From positions 1 through 51,620 of the IMG/VR virus record IMGVR_UViG_3300044675_006348: DNA of 51,620 nt; one strand, 5' to 3'. Origin of the DNA: a virus. Numbering within the stretch: position 1 is the first letter of the stretch; each line of letters starts with the position of its first letter. Positions 42,190 through 50,230 of this stretch are shown here, piece by piece. The translations under genes were made by a program, and so were the position numbers. Under the pieces are notes generated by a model that saw only the letters and a list, made by a program, of their open reading frames with translations, did not search any database and had not been told where the DNA came from.

Positions 42190-42887
42190 GGTGAGAGTTC
42201 CTTAATGAATTCGAGGAGTTTGCGAGCTTCACGTTTTACTTCGAGTAGCTTGTACTCTTGTTTCATGAATTTGGTAGTGGAAACACCAAACAGTTTGATG
42301 TATGGAAGTGAACTGCGGTAGTATGCCATAGGTAGCAAGCCTAGATATACAACACCTTTGGGTTTGAACGAAGCAATCAGTTCGTCAATATGAGGAGAAC
42401 AAATTGCTGCTTCGGCTCTGCTGGGGGATCGACCGTAGTTGAGTGCTTCGATCGTTGCTCCATCAGTTTTGATAGCTTCGGTAGCCTCGTCTTGGTCTGC
42501 ACAGTAAATTTCTTTACCGTCTGGACCGTGTAACTTGACTATGTCTCTGGTCATACAACCTACGAGGTTTGTCATACAGTATTGAATACTGTGTCTGGTT
42601 TGGGCAAGAAGCCCATCGACTAATCGTCCTGAAATTCCTGTAAAAGGTCGTCCTGTGAAAGTATCGACGAGTTCTGGTCCTTCTCCGATGAAGAGAAGTC
42701 GGATTGGGTTGGTTCCTCCAAAAAGGTGAGTCCCGTCTCGTCGAAGGGCGACGTATCTTCGTCCAACAGAGAGGCCGCATTTTCGGCATCCGGACCAGTC
42801 GGCATGGCCTGAATGACAATAGTTGTTGAAATGGTAGCGTGGTACCGAATTCCCGACAGAATGTGATTCAGTTTTTCCAGGCTGCAT
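42177..42887 (-). CDS. Uracil-DNA glycosylase superfamily protein
   Basis: A 236-residue enzyme of the family 4/5 type. FIGEGPELVDTFTGRPFTGISG (about 67-87; named here by landmarks GEGP and TGRPF) is motif A, with CRKCG (34-38) as part of a possible Fe-S site. Cys104 and Cys163 could complete it. Start ATG at 42887 has AGGAA 7 bp upstream. No dUTPase was found, so uracil removal and nucleotide pool control are both left to a few genes. Confidence 0.8.
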   Translation of the reverse strand: MQPGKTESHSVGNSVPRYHFNNYCHSGHADWSGCRKCGLSVGRRYVALRRDGTHLFGGTNPIRLLFIGEGPELVDTFTGRPFTGISGRLVDGLLAQTRHSIQYCMTNLVGCMTRDIVKLHGPDGKEIYCADQDEATEAIKTDGATIEALNYGRSPSRAEAAICSPHIDELIASFKPKGVVYLGLLPMAYYRSSLPYIKLFGVSTTKFMKQEYKLLEVKREARKLLEFIKELSPCFS

Positions 42888-43135
42888 GGTCGTGTTCCTG
42901 AGAGGATTGCATGAAAGTTGGGTGGAGTGAAACCAATCTTGTCGCAGTAGTTCTTGAAAGAACCAGAACTGTTACGGTCGATTAGTCTTTTTATTGAGGA
43001 GCCTTCTCGCTGCTTCAGCAAGATTACCGGGTTGATGTTCTGGTCGTTTGATCGAGGTAAAATCAAACTTTCGGATTGCTGGGTTAACTCGTTCGATAAC
43101 CCGCTTAATGGTAGTGATTGTTCGTTCTGGTTCAT
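42620..43135 (-). CDS. Possible HTH protein, nested between two genes
   Basis: A 171-codon frame with a helix-turn-helix-like stretch (FKNYCDKIGFTPPNF then LSGTRPCSLEKLNHILSG, about 60-95), like Cro/CI proteins. The stretch 42888-42971 is its only exclusive DNA. The rest overlaps the nuclease gene upstream and 268 bp of the uracil-DNA glycosylase gene. The acidic C-terminus may be real or a frame artefact. The ATG start has only weak ribosome-binding evidence. Confidence 0.4.
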   Translation of the reverse strand: MNQNEQSLPLSGLSNELTQQSESLILPRSNDQNINPVILLKQREGSSIKRLIDRNSSGSFKNYCDKIGFTPPNFHAILSGTRPCSLEKLNHILSGIRYHATISTTIVIQAMPTGPDAENAASLLDEDTSPFDETGLTFLEEPTQSDFSSSEKDQNSSILSQDDLLQEFQDD

Positions 43136-43430
43136 CTTTTAGGTCCGCTGACATAAAGTAAAGAAGTATCCATCCTGAAAGGATTAGGTCGTTGTGTTTG
43201 TTGTAGTCACGTTGCATACCCTTGTATGATAAATGACCTGTTCCGTATCCTTGAAGTTCTATTGCAACCCGTTCGGTTGGAAAACAGAAGTCTAGTTCCC
43301 ATTCCCGAGACAAATGCACGGTGTGATGATGAACAATAGGATAGGTTGAGTGTTGTTTCCAAAGTTGATGAAACAACTCTTCAAAGTTCGAATCGTACAT
43401 CTTCTGGGTCGGTCGGTACTTTTTTCTCAT
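42972..43430 (-). CDS. Vsr/DUF559-like nuclease
   Basis: About 152 residues from the ATG at 43430; a GTG at 43466 is an alternative start. The pattern EWELDFCFPTERVAIELQGYG (named by landmarks ELDFCFP and AIELQ), then QRDYNKHNDLILSGW, is that of small PD-(D/E)XK endonucleases of the Vsr/DUF559 type. The basic tail may bind DNA. Possible roles: host DNA degradation or mismatch nicking. Confidence 0.7.
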   Translation of the reverse strand: MRKKYRPTQKMYDSNFEELFHQLWKQHSTYPIVHHHTVHLSREWELDFCFPTERVAIELQGYGTGHLSYKGMQRDYNKHNDLILSGWILLYFMSADLKDEPERTITTIKRVIERVNPAIRKFDFTSIKRPEHQPGNLAEAARRLLNKKTNRP

Positions 43431-43716
43431 AAGGTCGTTCTTCTGAAAATACGAGTCCTTGTACACCCAGGAGTAGCAGACACTTCCTTGCTTCCATCAA
43501 AAGAGTCAGAGCTTTTTGCATCTGATCCGTAATCAGAACGTAATTGTCTGTACGAATGTTGATGTTGGTGTTCTCTGGTGAAACTGGAAATCCAGGTAAG
43601 TCTGCGATTTCGTTGATCCACGGATGGTTGTAACGAAGAGTTGACAATTGAGCTGCTATATGAACAGCATCGTCAATATGGGAGTAAAGAACTCGTTCTA
43701 GTGGGTTTCGAGTCAT
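43381..43716 (-). CDS. 111-residue hypothetical protein
   Basis: The ATG at 43716 has AGGAAA 9 bp upstream in a CCCCAGGAAA copy, deciding the start over the longer frame. Helical with hydrophobic KCLLLLGVQGLVFS near the end. It overlaps the nuclease gene by 50 bp. Unknown function. Confidence 0.6.
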   Translation of the reverse strand: MTRNPLERVLYSHIDDAVHIAAQLSTLRYNHPWINEIADLPGFPVSPENTNINIRTDNYVLITDQMQKALTLLMEARKCLLLLGVQGLVFSEERPYEKKVPTDPEDVRFEL

Positions 43717-43739
43717 GAGGGAATTTCCTGGGGTGAGAG

Positions 43740-43925
43740 TTAGGAAGTGGTTGGTCGAAAGAATAGGATGGTTATACCTAATTCTTTGTAGAAGTAAAAT
43801 GCTTGGTCTACCGTCCAACCGCCCGAGTTACATACTTGGTGAAATTCACACATTAGGTGACAATGCCTAAAGTGGTCTGTTGGTTTGATGGTTTCCCACC
43901 AGTCTAGTTGTCGAAGTTCGGTCAT
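43740..43925 (-). CDS. 61-residue hypothetical protein
   Basis: Begins MTELRQLDWWETIKP and has His/Cys residues (HFRHCHLMCEFHQVC) that could bind metal. It overlaps the upstream gene by 4 bp (ATGA), supporting that it is real. Confidence 0.55.
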   Translation of the reverse strand: MTELRQLDWWETIKPTDHFRHCHLMCEFHQVCNSGGWTVDQAFYFYKELGITILFFRPTTS

Positions 43926-44134
43926 AGTTTTGTTCCTGAAAGTGTGACTGTTGGGATGTTTGATTTGTAGTTTTTGGGTTCGTAAGTTTTGTGTAAACTT
44001 TCGACACCGATAGCTTCACCTGACTTGTGTTCGTGCAGGTAAACTTCTTGATCCAGTTCTTGGTCGTCCAGCAAAGAAAGCAAATGTAGCAGTTCTTTGT
44101 AAGTCATATGGAACTTAGGGGTTGGAGCGGGCAT
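43922..44134 (-). CDS. 70-residue hypothetical protein
   Basis: Begins MPAPTPKFHMTYKELL and is acidic in the middle (LLDDQELDQEVYLHEH). It overlaps the ligase gene by 20 bp. Function unknown. Confidence 0.55.
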   Translation of the reverse strand: MPAPTPKFHMTYKELLHLLSLLDDQELDQEVYLHEHKSGEAIGVESLHKTYEPKNYKSNIPTVTLSGTKL

Positions 44135-45266
44135 CTGTTGTTTCTCCTACGGGTTTGTCACAGTTTTCTTTGCGGAAGTAGTGGATGCCTACCGGACAAC
44201 GTGGTACACCGTATTCGGAGTAACCTTCAAATTCGACTTTGAGGTACTGACCGATGTAAGTGTCTTTGTAGGTGAGTATTTGCTGACGTTTGGCATGAGT
44301 TCCCTTGAAAGAACACTTGAATTCTTTGCCGGAACTTGTTTCACAAACAAACACACCTTGCTTGTTTGTTCCTGGGATGACGTCGACGATGAGAAATTCG
44401 TTATCTACGAATGCTTTCATCTTGAGTAACGACGTTGATCGTTTGTTGACTTCGTAGGGAGCATTGCTGTTACGAATCATCATACCTTCGTAACCGGCAG
44501 CTCGATAAGTGTCAAACTGCTCTCGTAGTTCTTCTTCTCCTGGGGGAGTGTCGTGTAAGACAGTGTGTACCATCTTAAATGGACACTTGTGTGAGAAGTA
44601 AGGTAGATTCTTGAAGGTAGACTTTGGGTCGGTTCTCCAACGAATGTAGACTTCTTCGAGTTCGAAGACAAGTCGTTCTGCTTCGAGTACACGGGCTTCG
44701 AATGGAGCTTCGGTGTCGATGATGTCGAATACGTGGTACTCGATTTCTTTGCATACAGCATAGTCTGGACGACTACGCATGACGTATGACTCGATTGTGT
44801 TCAGGGGAGTGTTGGGAATGATTAGTTCCCCGTCGAGCTTGATGCCTTCCGGTAGTTTGGATATGTACAACTCGATATGAGGACAGGACATGAAGTACAA
44901 GTTTCGTCGAGACAATAGTCCTTCACGGGACATGATACATCGAATGCCGTCGAGTTTGGGTTGCAAAGCAACTTTGTCGAACTTGACATTACCCTTGTAT
45001 TCTTGAGCCAACATGGGTAGGTCGGGTGAAGCTGTCGGAATCGTTTCGGTGAAACCTTTACGATCTTTTTGGTGACGAATACGACTGTGATATTCGTCGA
45101 CCGCTTTTTCTGGAAGGACTTCGATGACTTGTTCACCGTGTTGGGATACTTCGGTAGAAGTCTTGCTGCATCGGCCCCAAGTAACAGTGAGTATGTTGTT
45201 GTTAACGGTGGCTGTCCACCAAGTAACGTCGTTGAAGTTGTTCAGTTTGTAGAGAGTAGTTTGCAT
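44115..45266 (-). CDS. ATP-dependent DNA ligase with WGR-like N-terminus
   Basis: A 383-residue ligase. Residues 1-65 are WGR-like (TVTWGRCSKTSTEV). The adenylation lysine is Lys104 in QPKLDGIR; LDGELI (Glu147), YHVFDII, EGMMIR and LLKMKAF follow as further nucleotidyltransferase motifs. An OB-like end has YLKVEFEGYS and GVPRCPVG. It seals nicks during replication and repair. WGR-ligase fusions are known, but uncommon. Confidence 0.88.
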   Translation of the reverse strand: MQTTLYKLNNFNDVTWWTATVNNNILTVTWGRCSKTSTEVSQHGEQVIEVLPEKAVDEYHSRIRHQKDRKGFTETIPTASPDLPMLAQEYKGNVKFDKVALQPKLDGIRCIMSREGLLSRRNLYFMSCPHIELYISKLPEGIKLDGELIIPNTPLNTIESYVMRSRPDYAVCKEIEYHVFDIIDTEAPFEARVLEAERLVFELEEVYIRWRTDPKSTFKNLPYFSHKCPFKMVHTVLHDTPPGEEELREQFDTYRAAGYEGMMIRNSNAPYEVNKRSTSLLKMKAFVDNEFLIVDVIPGTNKQGVFVCETSSGKEFKCSFKGTHAKRQQILTYKDTYIGQYLKVEFEGYSEYGVPRCPVGIHYFRKENCDKPVGETTDARSNP

Positions 45267-45305
45267 AGTTGTTTGTGTGAGAGTGAGAGTGAAAGAAAAA
45301 GAAGG

Positions 45306-45731
45306 TTATAAGGACAATCGAATTGATTCTGTGGTTACACCTATAATCGACTCAATGTCGTTATAGATTAGATTCAGGCGGGCTCCACGTGCATTTGTTC
45401 CTGGTAGAAAAACTTGTAGTACTTCTGCGTTTCCGGTGAAACTTTGTGGGTTATTCTTGAAAATTTGCAACAAAGCTTCTAAAATTGTTGCAAGTTTGGT
45501 CATACGTTCGTTTTGAAGAACTGCGTATTCTTCTGAACTGAATTTTCGGTCAACATAGCTGTTCATCAACACTGTGAGGTAGAGTTGTTGAGCAAATTTT
45601 TGACCAAAGTGTTCTTGTAGCTCAAGAAACTCAATTTTGACAGCTTCTTGGGCTTGATCCTTGGTGAGAGGGATGTGCATCAGGTCGTCGAGAGGGTGTC
45701 GGGCATCAAAAGGGTGTTGTTCGTTGGTCAT
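45306..45731 (-). CDS. 141-residue helical protein
   Basis: Encoded 3 bp from the helicase gene and 39 bp before the ligase. Helical with an acidic N-terminus (FDARHPLDDLMHIPLTKDQ). Possibly a repair accessory. No family recognised. Confidence 0.55.
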   Translation of the reverse strand: MTNEQHPFDARHPLDDLMHIPLTKDQAQEAVKIEFLELQEHFGQKFAQQLYLTVLMNSYVDRKFSSEEYAVLQNERMTKLATILEALLQIFKNNPQSFTGNAEVLQVFLPGTNARGARLNLIYNDIESIIGVTTESIRLSL

Positions 45732-45734
45732 GGG

Positions 45735-47228
45735 TTACTCTGCGTAAATGTAGTAAAGGTCTCGTTTGGTACGGGTGTGTGCAACAAAATCAATGTTGAT
45801 TTCTTGCTTGATTTCGATGTCAGTCTTTGCTCTTTCTGACGGAACTGGTGGATTTAGGATGCCAATAATGTCGGCTTCCAGTCCTTTTGCTTTGTGAATA
45901 GTACACAAAGTGATGTGTTTTATACCTTTTGGGGGTTTGAGTAGGGATTGTACCAGTGGTTCGAACTCTTCAATACTGTTACAGTCTTTGAGGATATGGC
46001 GGATACAGTCAAAACGATCGGCTGTAGCTTGTTTTGCCATTGGACTGCCAGCACGAAGGCAAAGTTCTTCGTAACTAGCAAGTTTGAGTAGAAGATCGTC
46101 GATATTCTTGGCTCTACGGTTTTGTACTGTAGAAATCAAAGATTTTGCCAGTGAATCACCCAAAGTTCTACAAGGAATTTGGTTTTTGACCAGCTGTAGT
46201 GCCAGTTTCATCAACGGAGCATTGTATCTACAGATAATCATTGGGCTGTTTTCGACCATAGATCGACTCCATTCAACGATGTTTTCTGCTCGAACTTTGC
46301 CTACAATTCCTGGGGTGCGGTCGGGAAGGGTGCGAATTTGTGCTGACGGGCAGATTGTGTTGGCTGTTTGGGCCATGTTTGGTGGTAATCTGAACGAAAG
46401 TCGCAAAGGAAGTTGTGTAGAACAGTGTTCTGCGATCTTGCTGATTGATTCTGGGTCTGCACCAGTCCAAGCATTGATAGCTTGGTTAGTGTCACCCACA
46501 AAAACCAGGTTACGACACAGTTTGAAGGACAAAGCCAGTCTAGCTGGGCTTAAATCCTGGCATTCGTCTACAAAACCGATTTCGTACAAGGGTTTTGGTA
46601 ACATAAACAGGGCTAACCACACTTGGAGCATATGACTTATGCCCAATTGACGGTGATTTGCGGACTTCATAGCCCGAATAATCTCGGATGCTTGCTGACA
46701 AATGTCTGGATGAATCTTGTACGGAGCAAGATCACTGTATTTGGCTTGCATCAAATACATGTTTTCTTCGGTCACTTCGAGCAATTCTTCTTGCAGTTTT
46801 TCTACAAAACGGAAGGAAGTGATCCAAGAAAACCTGTTTTTGTCACTAGAAAGGGTACGTCCAGTGACAGTTTCGATCAAACGGTCAGTATAATCCTTTT
46901 TGTTGAGAGGAACGTACCCGATTGCTCGTTGCAGTACCTTGTACCCCCAACCGTGGTGAGTCTTGACTTCTGACTCTGAATGGATACGATTCTTGAGATC
47001 GTCAACAGTAGTGTTGTTGTAGGCCAAATAAATGGCAGGCAACGGCTCACCGTTTTCTTTCCTGGGGAGAGACTCCCTGCACCAGTTGTAGACTGCGGCT
47101 TGTTCTTCTGTGTGACGGAACTTTTGTAGCCATAGTTCTGGTTTGGTGGTTCGGTAGTAGATGTAAGCATCAACGATTGTGGAAGTTTTACCACAACCTG
47201 GTCCGGCATTGATTAGTAAGTTTGGCAT
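45735..47228 (-). CDS. UvrD/Rep-type SF1 helicase
   Basis: A 497-residue helicase: Walker A INAGPGCGKTST (Lys14), Walker B FVDECQDLSP, FVGDTNQAI, SFRLPPNM, and TIHKAKGLEAD near the C-terminus, the standard SF1A motifs. It is shorter than UvrD (about 720), and the 1B/2B insertions are reduced. It may unwind for replication or recombination. Confidence 0.85.
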   Translation of the reverse strand: MPNLLINAGPGCGKTSTIVDAYIYYRTTKPELWLQKFRHTEEQAAVYNWCRESLPRKENGEPLPAIYLAYNNTTVDDLKNRIHSESEVKTHHGWGYKVLQRAIGYVPLNKKDYTDRLIETVTGRTLSSDKNRFSWITSFRFVEKLQEELLEVTEENMYLMQAKYSDLAPYKIHPDICQQASEIIRAMKSANHRQLGISHMLQVWLALFMLPKPLYEIGFVDECQDLSPARLALSFKLCRNLVFVGDTNQAINAWTGADPESISKIAEHCSTQLPLRLSFRLPPNMAQTANTICPSAQIRTLPDRTPGIVGKVRAENIVEWSRSMVENSPMIICRYNAPLMKLALQLVKNQIPCRTLGDSLAKSLISTVQNRRAKNIDDLLLKLASYEELCLRAGSPMAKQATADRFDCIRHILKDCNSIEEFEPLVQSLLKPPKGIKHITLCTIHKAKGLEADIIGILNPPVPSERAKTDIEIKQEINIDFVAHTRTKRDLYYIYAE

Positions 47229-47233
47229 GAGAG

Positions 47234-47473
47234 TTATTCGTTGGAGTAGGGTGTAACTAACTTGAAAGTGGAAGTTTGAATTCTGTGAGTCGTGGTTTTG
47301 GTTCCACGGGTCACAACCATTCTTTCGTTGAGAGGGTCGAACTCAAGGACGTCAAACGTGGTTCCCCGTTTGTAAGGAAACATGCTTCGGAGTAGTTTAC
47401 CTTTCTTAAATACTACTAATCCTGGGACGGTTTCGCTGACATAAAGGGATTCGTAAGAGAACATTTTGTTCAT
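47234..47473 (-). CDS. 79-residue hypothetical protein
   Basis: Begins MNKMFSYESLYVSE and is beta-rich, with a small SH3-like pattern (KKGKLLRSMFPYKRGTTFDV). It overlaps the neighbouring TM peptide by 4 bp. Function unknown. Confidence 0.55.
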   Translation of the reverse strand: MNKMFSYESLYVSETVPGLVVFKKGKLLRSMFPYKRGTTFDVLEFDPLNERMVVTRGTKTTTHRIQTSTFKLVTPYSNE

Positions 47474-47571
47474 GACAAGTCCTTGTACATGGTGTATCCT
47501 AGTGGAACTAGGACTAGGAGTATTGCGGGAAGTTCGATGTAGACGATAACCCAGTCGAGAAAATCAAGCAT
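47470..47571 (-). CDS. 33-residue single-TM peptide
   Basis: Too short for standard gene calling. The ATG at 47571 overlaps the preceding gene by 8 bp; the stop (47470-47472) overlaps the next ATG (ATGA). The peptide starts MLDFLDWVIVYIEL and has a hydrophobic run (AILLVLVPLGY), so one membrane helix. Tight coupling on both sides supports translation. Unknown role. Confidence 0.6.
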   Translation of the reverse strand: MLDFLDWVIVYIELPAILLVLVPLGYTMYKDLS

Positions 47572-48157
47572 TATGGTCCTCTTTAACTGGAATGAGATCG
47601 TATTTTGACTCATATATATCGTTGATTATTCGACCAGAAGGGTCCCAAGTATGCTTTCGTTGTTCTCCCTCTACAATGACATACCCTCGATAAGGATAGG
47701 CTGTGTGTTCTACAAAATTGGTTATAGCGTACTCGAATCCACCACGAGTCCGTGGTTCCCAACGTATAGTCCATCGTGTGTTTTCGGGGTACATACATGT
47801 ACCGGACATCCAGTGAATGCCTGACTTTTGAACGTCAATACCAGCTACGCAATGAGCTGAATGCCCGTTGTCGGGTATTGTGGATTCTTCGTCTAAAGAA
47901 TCAAGGTAGGCTTCGATGTCGTCGTTGCATTGTTTTTCGAACAAGTTGGCTGAGTATTCTGCATAAATCATTTCATGCAGTTCTGCTATCAACTTCTTTT
48001 CTTCTGGGGTGAGTCCAGGACAGGGTTCTGGAGCTATCATAGGGAACATGTATGCTCCGCTGTATAGTCCGAGCATGTAGGTGACGGCTGCAATGATTGC
48101 GATGCCTGCGATGGTAGGAAACATTTGTGGTGAGACGTAAATAAATGAGAGAGTCAT
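47564..48157 (-). CDS. Membrane protein with N-terminal helix
   Basis: A 197-residue protein with one membrane helix (FPTIAGIAIIAAVTYMLGLY) and a soluble domain that includes MYPENTRWTIRWEPRTRGG. No lipobox. Unknown; perhaps an early membrane-associated protein. Confidence 0.6.
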   Translation of the reverse strand: MTLSFIYVSPQMFPTIAGIAIIAAVTYMLGLYSGAYMFPMIAPEPCPGLTPEEKKLIAELHEMIYAEYSANLFEKQCNDDIEAYLDSLDEESTIPDNGHSAHCVAGIDVQKSGIHWMSGTCMYPENTRWTIRWEPRTRGGFEYAITNFVEHTAYPYRGYVIVEGEQRKHTWDPSGRIINDIYESKYDLIPVKEDHNA

Positions 48158-48195
48158 GAGTTTGAGGGTGGGTTAGAAGGGACTGAGTGTGTTGG

Positions 48196-48558
48196 TTACG
48201 ACTTGTCATACGGTTTCTTTTTTGGATGTAAAGCAAGGGATTCCGGTTGGCGTTCTGATTCCTGCATTAGATAGGCTTCAAGAGAATTTTGAAGGGAGAC
48301 GTTTCTACTGGCGATTTCTCGAAGTTCTGTGCGAAGGTCGTCAATAATTTTGTTAGCTTCTGCTATTTCATGACGATGTGCTTTCTGTTCACCTAGGTGT
48401 TCTTTGACAGATCGTTCAGTGTCTAGCTCTTTTTCAAGCTCAGTTATCTTATCTAGGTAGGTGTCGAGTTCAAATTTGTGTCGATTTTTGTAATCGATAA
48501 ACACTTGGACGATTTCGAGAAAGTTATGAACGTCAGCAGCATTTTTGATGGTAATCAT
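48196..48558 (-). CDS. Coiled-coil protein
   Basis: A 120-residue protein from ATG 48558 (MITIKNAADVHNF); an upstream TTG frame is weaker. Long coiled coil (ITELEKELDTERSVKEHLGEQ, named by ends) with a basic tail. Probably oligomeric. Function unknown. Confidence 0.6.
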   Translation of the reverse strand: MITIKNAADVHNFLEIVQVFIDYKNRHKFELDTYLDKITELEKELDTERSVKEHLGEQKAHRHEIAEANKIIDDLRTELREIASRNVSLQNSLEAYLMQESERQPESLALHPKKKPYDKS

Positions 48559-48572
48559 GGTTTGAGAGTTGG

Positions 48573-49052
48573 TTAGAGGGAGCTGGACGGGGTAAGTGGA
48601 ATTGGAGTTTGAAGTAGGAGTAGGCAAGTCACTGGTACTACTACCGATCCTGGGTTTCTGGCTTGGAATCGTTCACAGACAAGTCTCCATTCACCAGTCT
48701 GGGTACGATATACTTGAGTAGCTTCGTACACAGTGGTTGGTGGAAATCGCTGGAGTTTCCTGGGGACGTTGATACCGTTGAGTATTACCAGCTTTCCTGG
48801 TAGTTCGGTTAGCAAGTCGTATGCTGACAAGTACGTGGTACGTTGAAGGGTTTGGGGTGAATCGGCAAGGACGTTGCAGACTTCAAGTTGAGGTGGACGG
48901 TAAGACTCATTATACTTTAAGTATTCGGGCATTTTTTCGAGAACAATACCCAGAGACGAAACTTTGAAAGGGGCTCTAAAGTATGTTTCCCTACAAACAA
49001 CACCGTCGTCTGTACCTGTGAAGCTGATACGGGTGAGAGTCATGTAGCTCAT
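48573..49052 (-). CDS. 159-residue hypothetical protein
   Basis: It overlaps the upstream gene by 4 bp (ATGA). Beta-rich (TGEWRLVCERFQARN). Unknown function in the early operon. Confidence 0.55.
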   Translation of the reverse strand: MSYMTLTRISFTGTDDGVVCRETYFRAPFKVSSLGIVLEKMPEYLKYNESYRPPQLEVCNVLADSPQTLQRTTYLSAYDLLTELPGKLVILNGINVPRKLQRFPPTTVYEATQVYRTQTGEWRLVCERFQARNPGSVVVPVTCLLLLQTPIPLTPSSSL

Positions 49053-49426
49053 GCTGGATCTTTTTCAGGTTTGAGTAAAGGTTCGAGGCCGAGAGATTCA
49101 CGAAGATTGTTGATGGTTGTACGACGTTCGTCCGTCCAAGTAGTGTTGGATTCACCTTCACAGTAGAAGGCTTGGTCACGAGAAACAGGATTTACTGAGT
49201 AGTCGTACATTACGTCGATTTCGTGGTATGTACCGAAGTCGTGAGGGTTGGAAGTGGTTTTGAATCTAACAAGACAACCTTCTTCGGGCCACTTGAGTAA
49301 GATTTCTTCGAGTAGTTGTTGTTTGAACAAACTGAGTTCTAGTTTGCACAAAGTACGGTAGTGTGGACTTTTGAGGTCTGCTGCTATTTCGTCAGCAGGA
49401 CAAGGACCAATGTTGAGGGATTCCAT
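49049..49426 (-). CDS. 125-residue hypothetical protein
   Basis: Begins MESLNIGPCPADEIAADL. Mixed helix/strand with a C-terminal helical segment (TWTDERRTTINNLRESLG). It lies 5 bp from the upstream gene and is coupled downstream. Unknown. Confidence 0.55.
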   Translation of the reverse strand: MESLNIGPCPADEIAADLKSPHYRTLCKLELSLFKQQLLEEILLKWPEEGCLVRFKTTSNPHDFGTYHEIDVMYDYSVNPVSRDQAFYCEGESNTTWTDERRTTINNLRESLGLEPLLKPEKDPA

Positions 49427-49431
49427 GAGAG

Positions 49432-49962
49432 TTACTGTGGGTTTTGTGGGTTAGAGTGGTAGTCGATTAAAAACTGGAGTCGACGTAAGCCTTCTTTTAG
49501 ACCTACTTCGTGTGTACAGTGTTCCCATCCTGGAAAGTTTTCGTCGATCGAAAATTCAGAGAGATAGTTATGCGGAGCACAAAGTGTTACAAAGTTATTG
49601 GGATAGAACAGAAATTCTCGTTCAGCACTGGTTAAGTCTAGCCAGTTTTTAGCTGATTCGACTTCGTCGTACTCACCGTCGAACGAGGCGACTTTGCAGG
49701 ATTCAAGCAATAATGCATTTGTGAAACCGATCATGCAGCCACAAGAACCGCAGGTGTGAATTGTATTGTCTTGTATCAACAACTTCAAAGCTGTTTCAAA
49801 ATTTGAAGTTGTTGGACCAGTCCAGCTAGCATCTTTGTGGTACTTTGATTTTGGTCCTACCGGACAGTGGGGTATAATAGCTAGAGTACATCGGTAGTTA
49901 AAGTTGTCTGAAAAGGCAGTAACTGTTTTTAACAGTTGTTGGAGACGTTCTACGTTAGCCAT
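49432..49962 (-). CDS. 176-residue Cys-containing protein
   Basis: The ATG at 49962 (MANVERLQQLL) is chosen because AGGAAA lies 9 bp upstream in a motif copy. TCGSCGCMIGF and a later CAPHNYL may bind zinc. Unknown function. Confidence 0.6.
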   Translation of the reverse strand: MANVERLQQLLKTVTAFSDNFNYRCTLAIIPHCPVGPKSKYHKDASWTGPTTSNFETALKLLIQDNTIHTCGSCGCMIGFTNALLLESCKVASFDGEYDEVESAKNWLDLTSAEREFLFYPNNFVTLCAPHNYLSEFSIDENFPGWEHCTHEVGLKEGLRRLQFLIDYHSNPQNPQ

Positions 49963-49984
49963 GAGTGAGAGTTTCCTGGGGGTG

Positions 49985-50230
49985 TTAGGATAGAAAGGTG
50001 ACAACTGCGACTTTGTCGAATTGCTTGGCTTCAAGGATAGCGGTGTCTTGAGTCCAGTCGGTGTGGTTCAGGGTTCCGTTTTCATCCCAACACCAAGCCG
50101 CAAATTCTTTCACTGTATCGTTTGCGTAACCCGAACCAATGCAAATACCGTTGAATCTTGAGTAGTCACCTTCGACAAGAAGAAATTGCAAAGGTTCGAT
50201 AAGGTTGTTGTAGATAATGAGAGTTTTCAT
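49985..50230 (-). CDS. 81-residue hypothetical protein
   Basis: Begins MKTLIIYNNLIEPLQF. It overlaps the upstream gene by 4 bp. Beta-alpha pattern. Unknown. Confidence 0.55.
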   Translation of the reverse strand: MKTLIIYNNLIEPLQFLLVEGDYSRFNGICIGSGYANDTVKEFAAWCWDENGTLNHTDWTQDTAILEAKQFDKVAVVTFLS

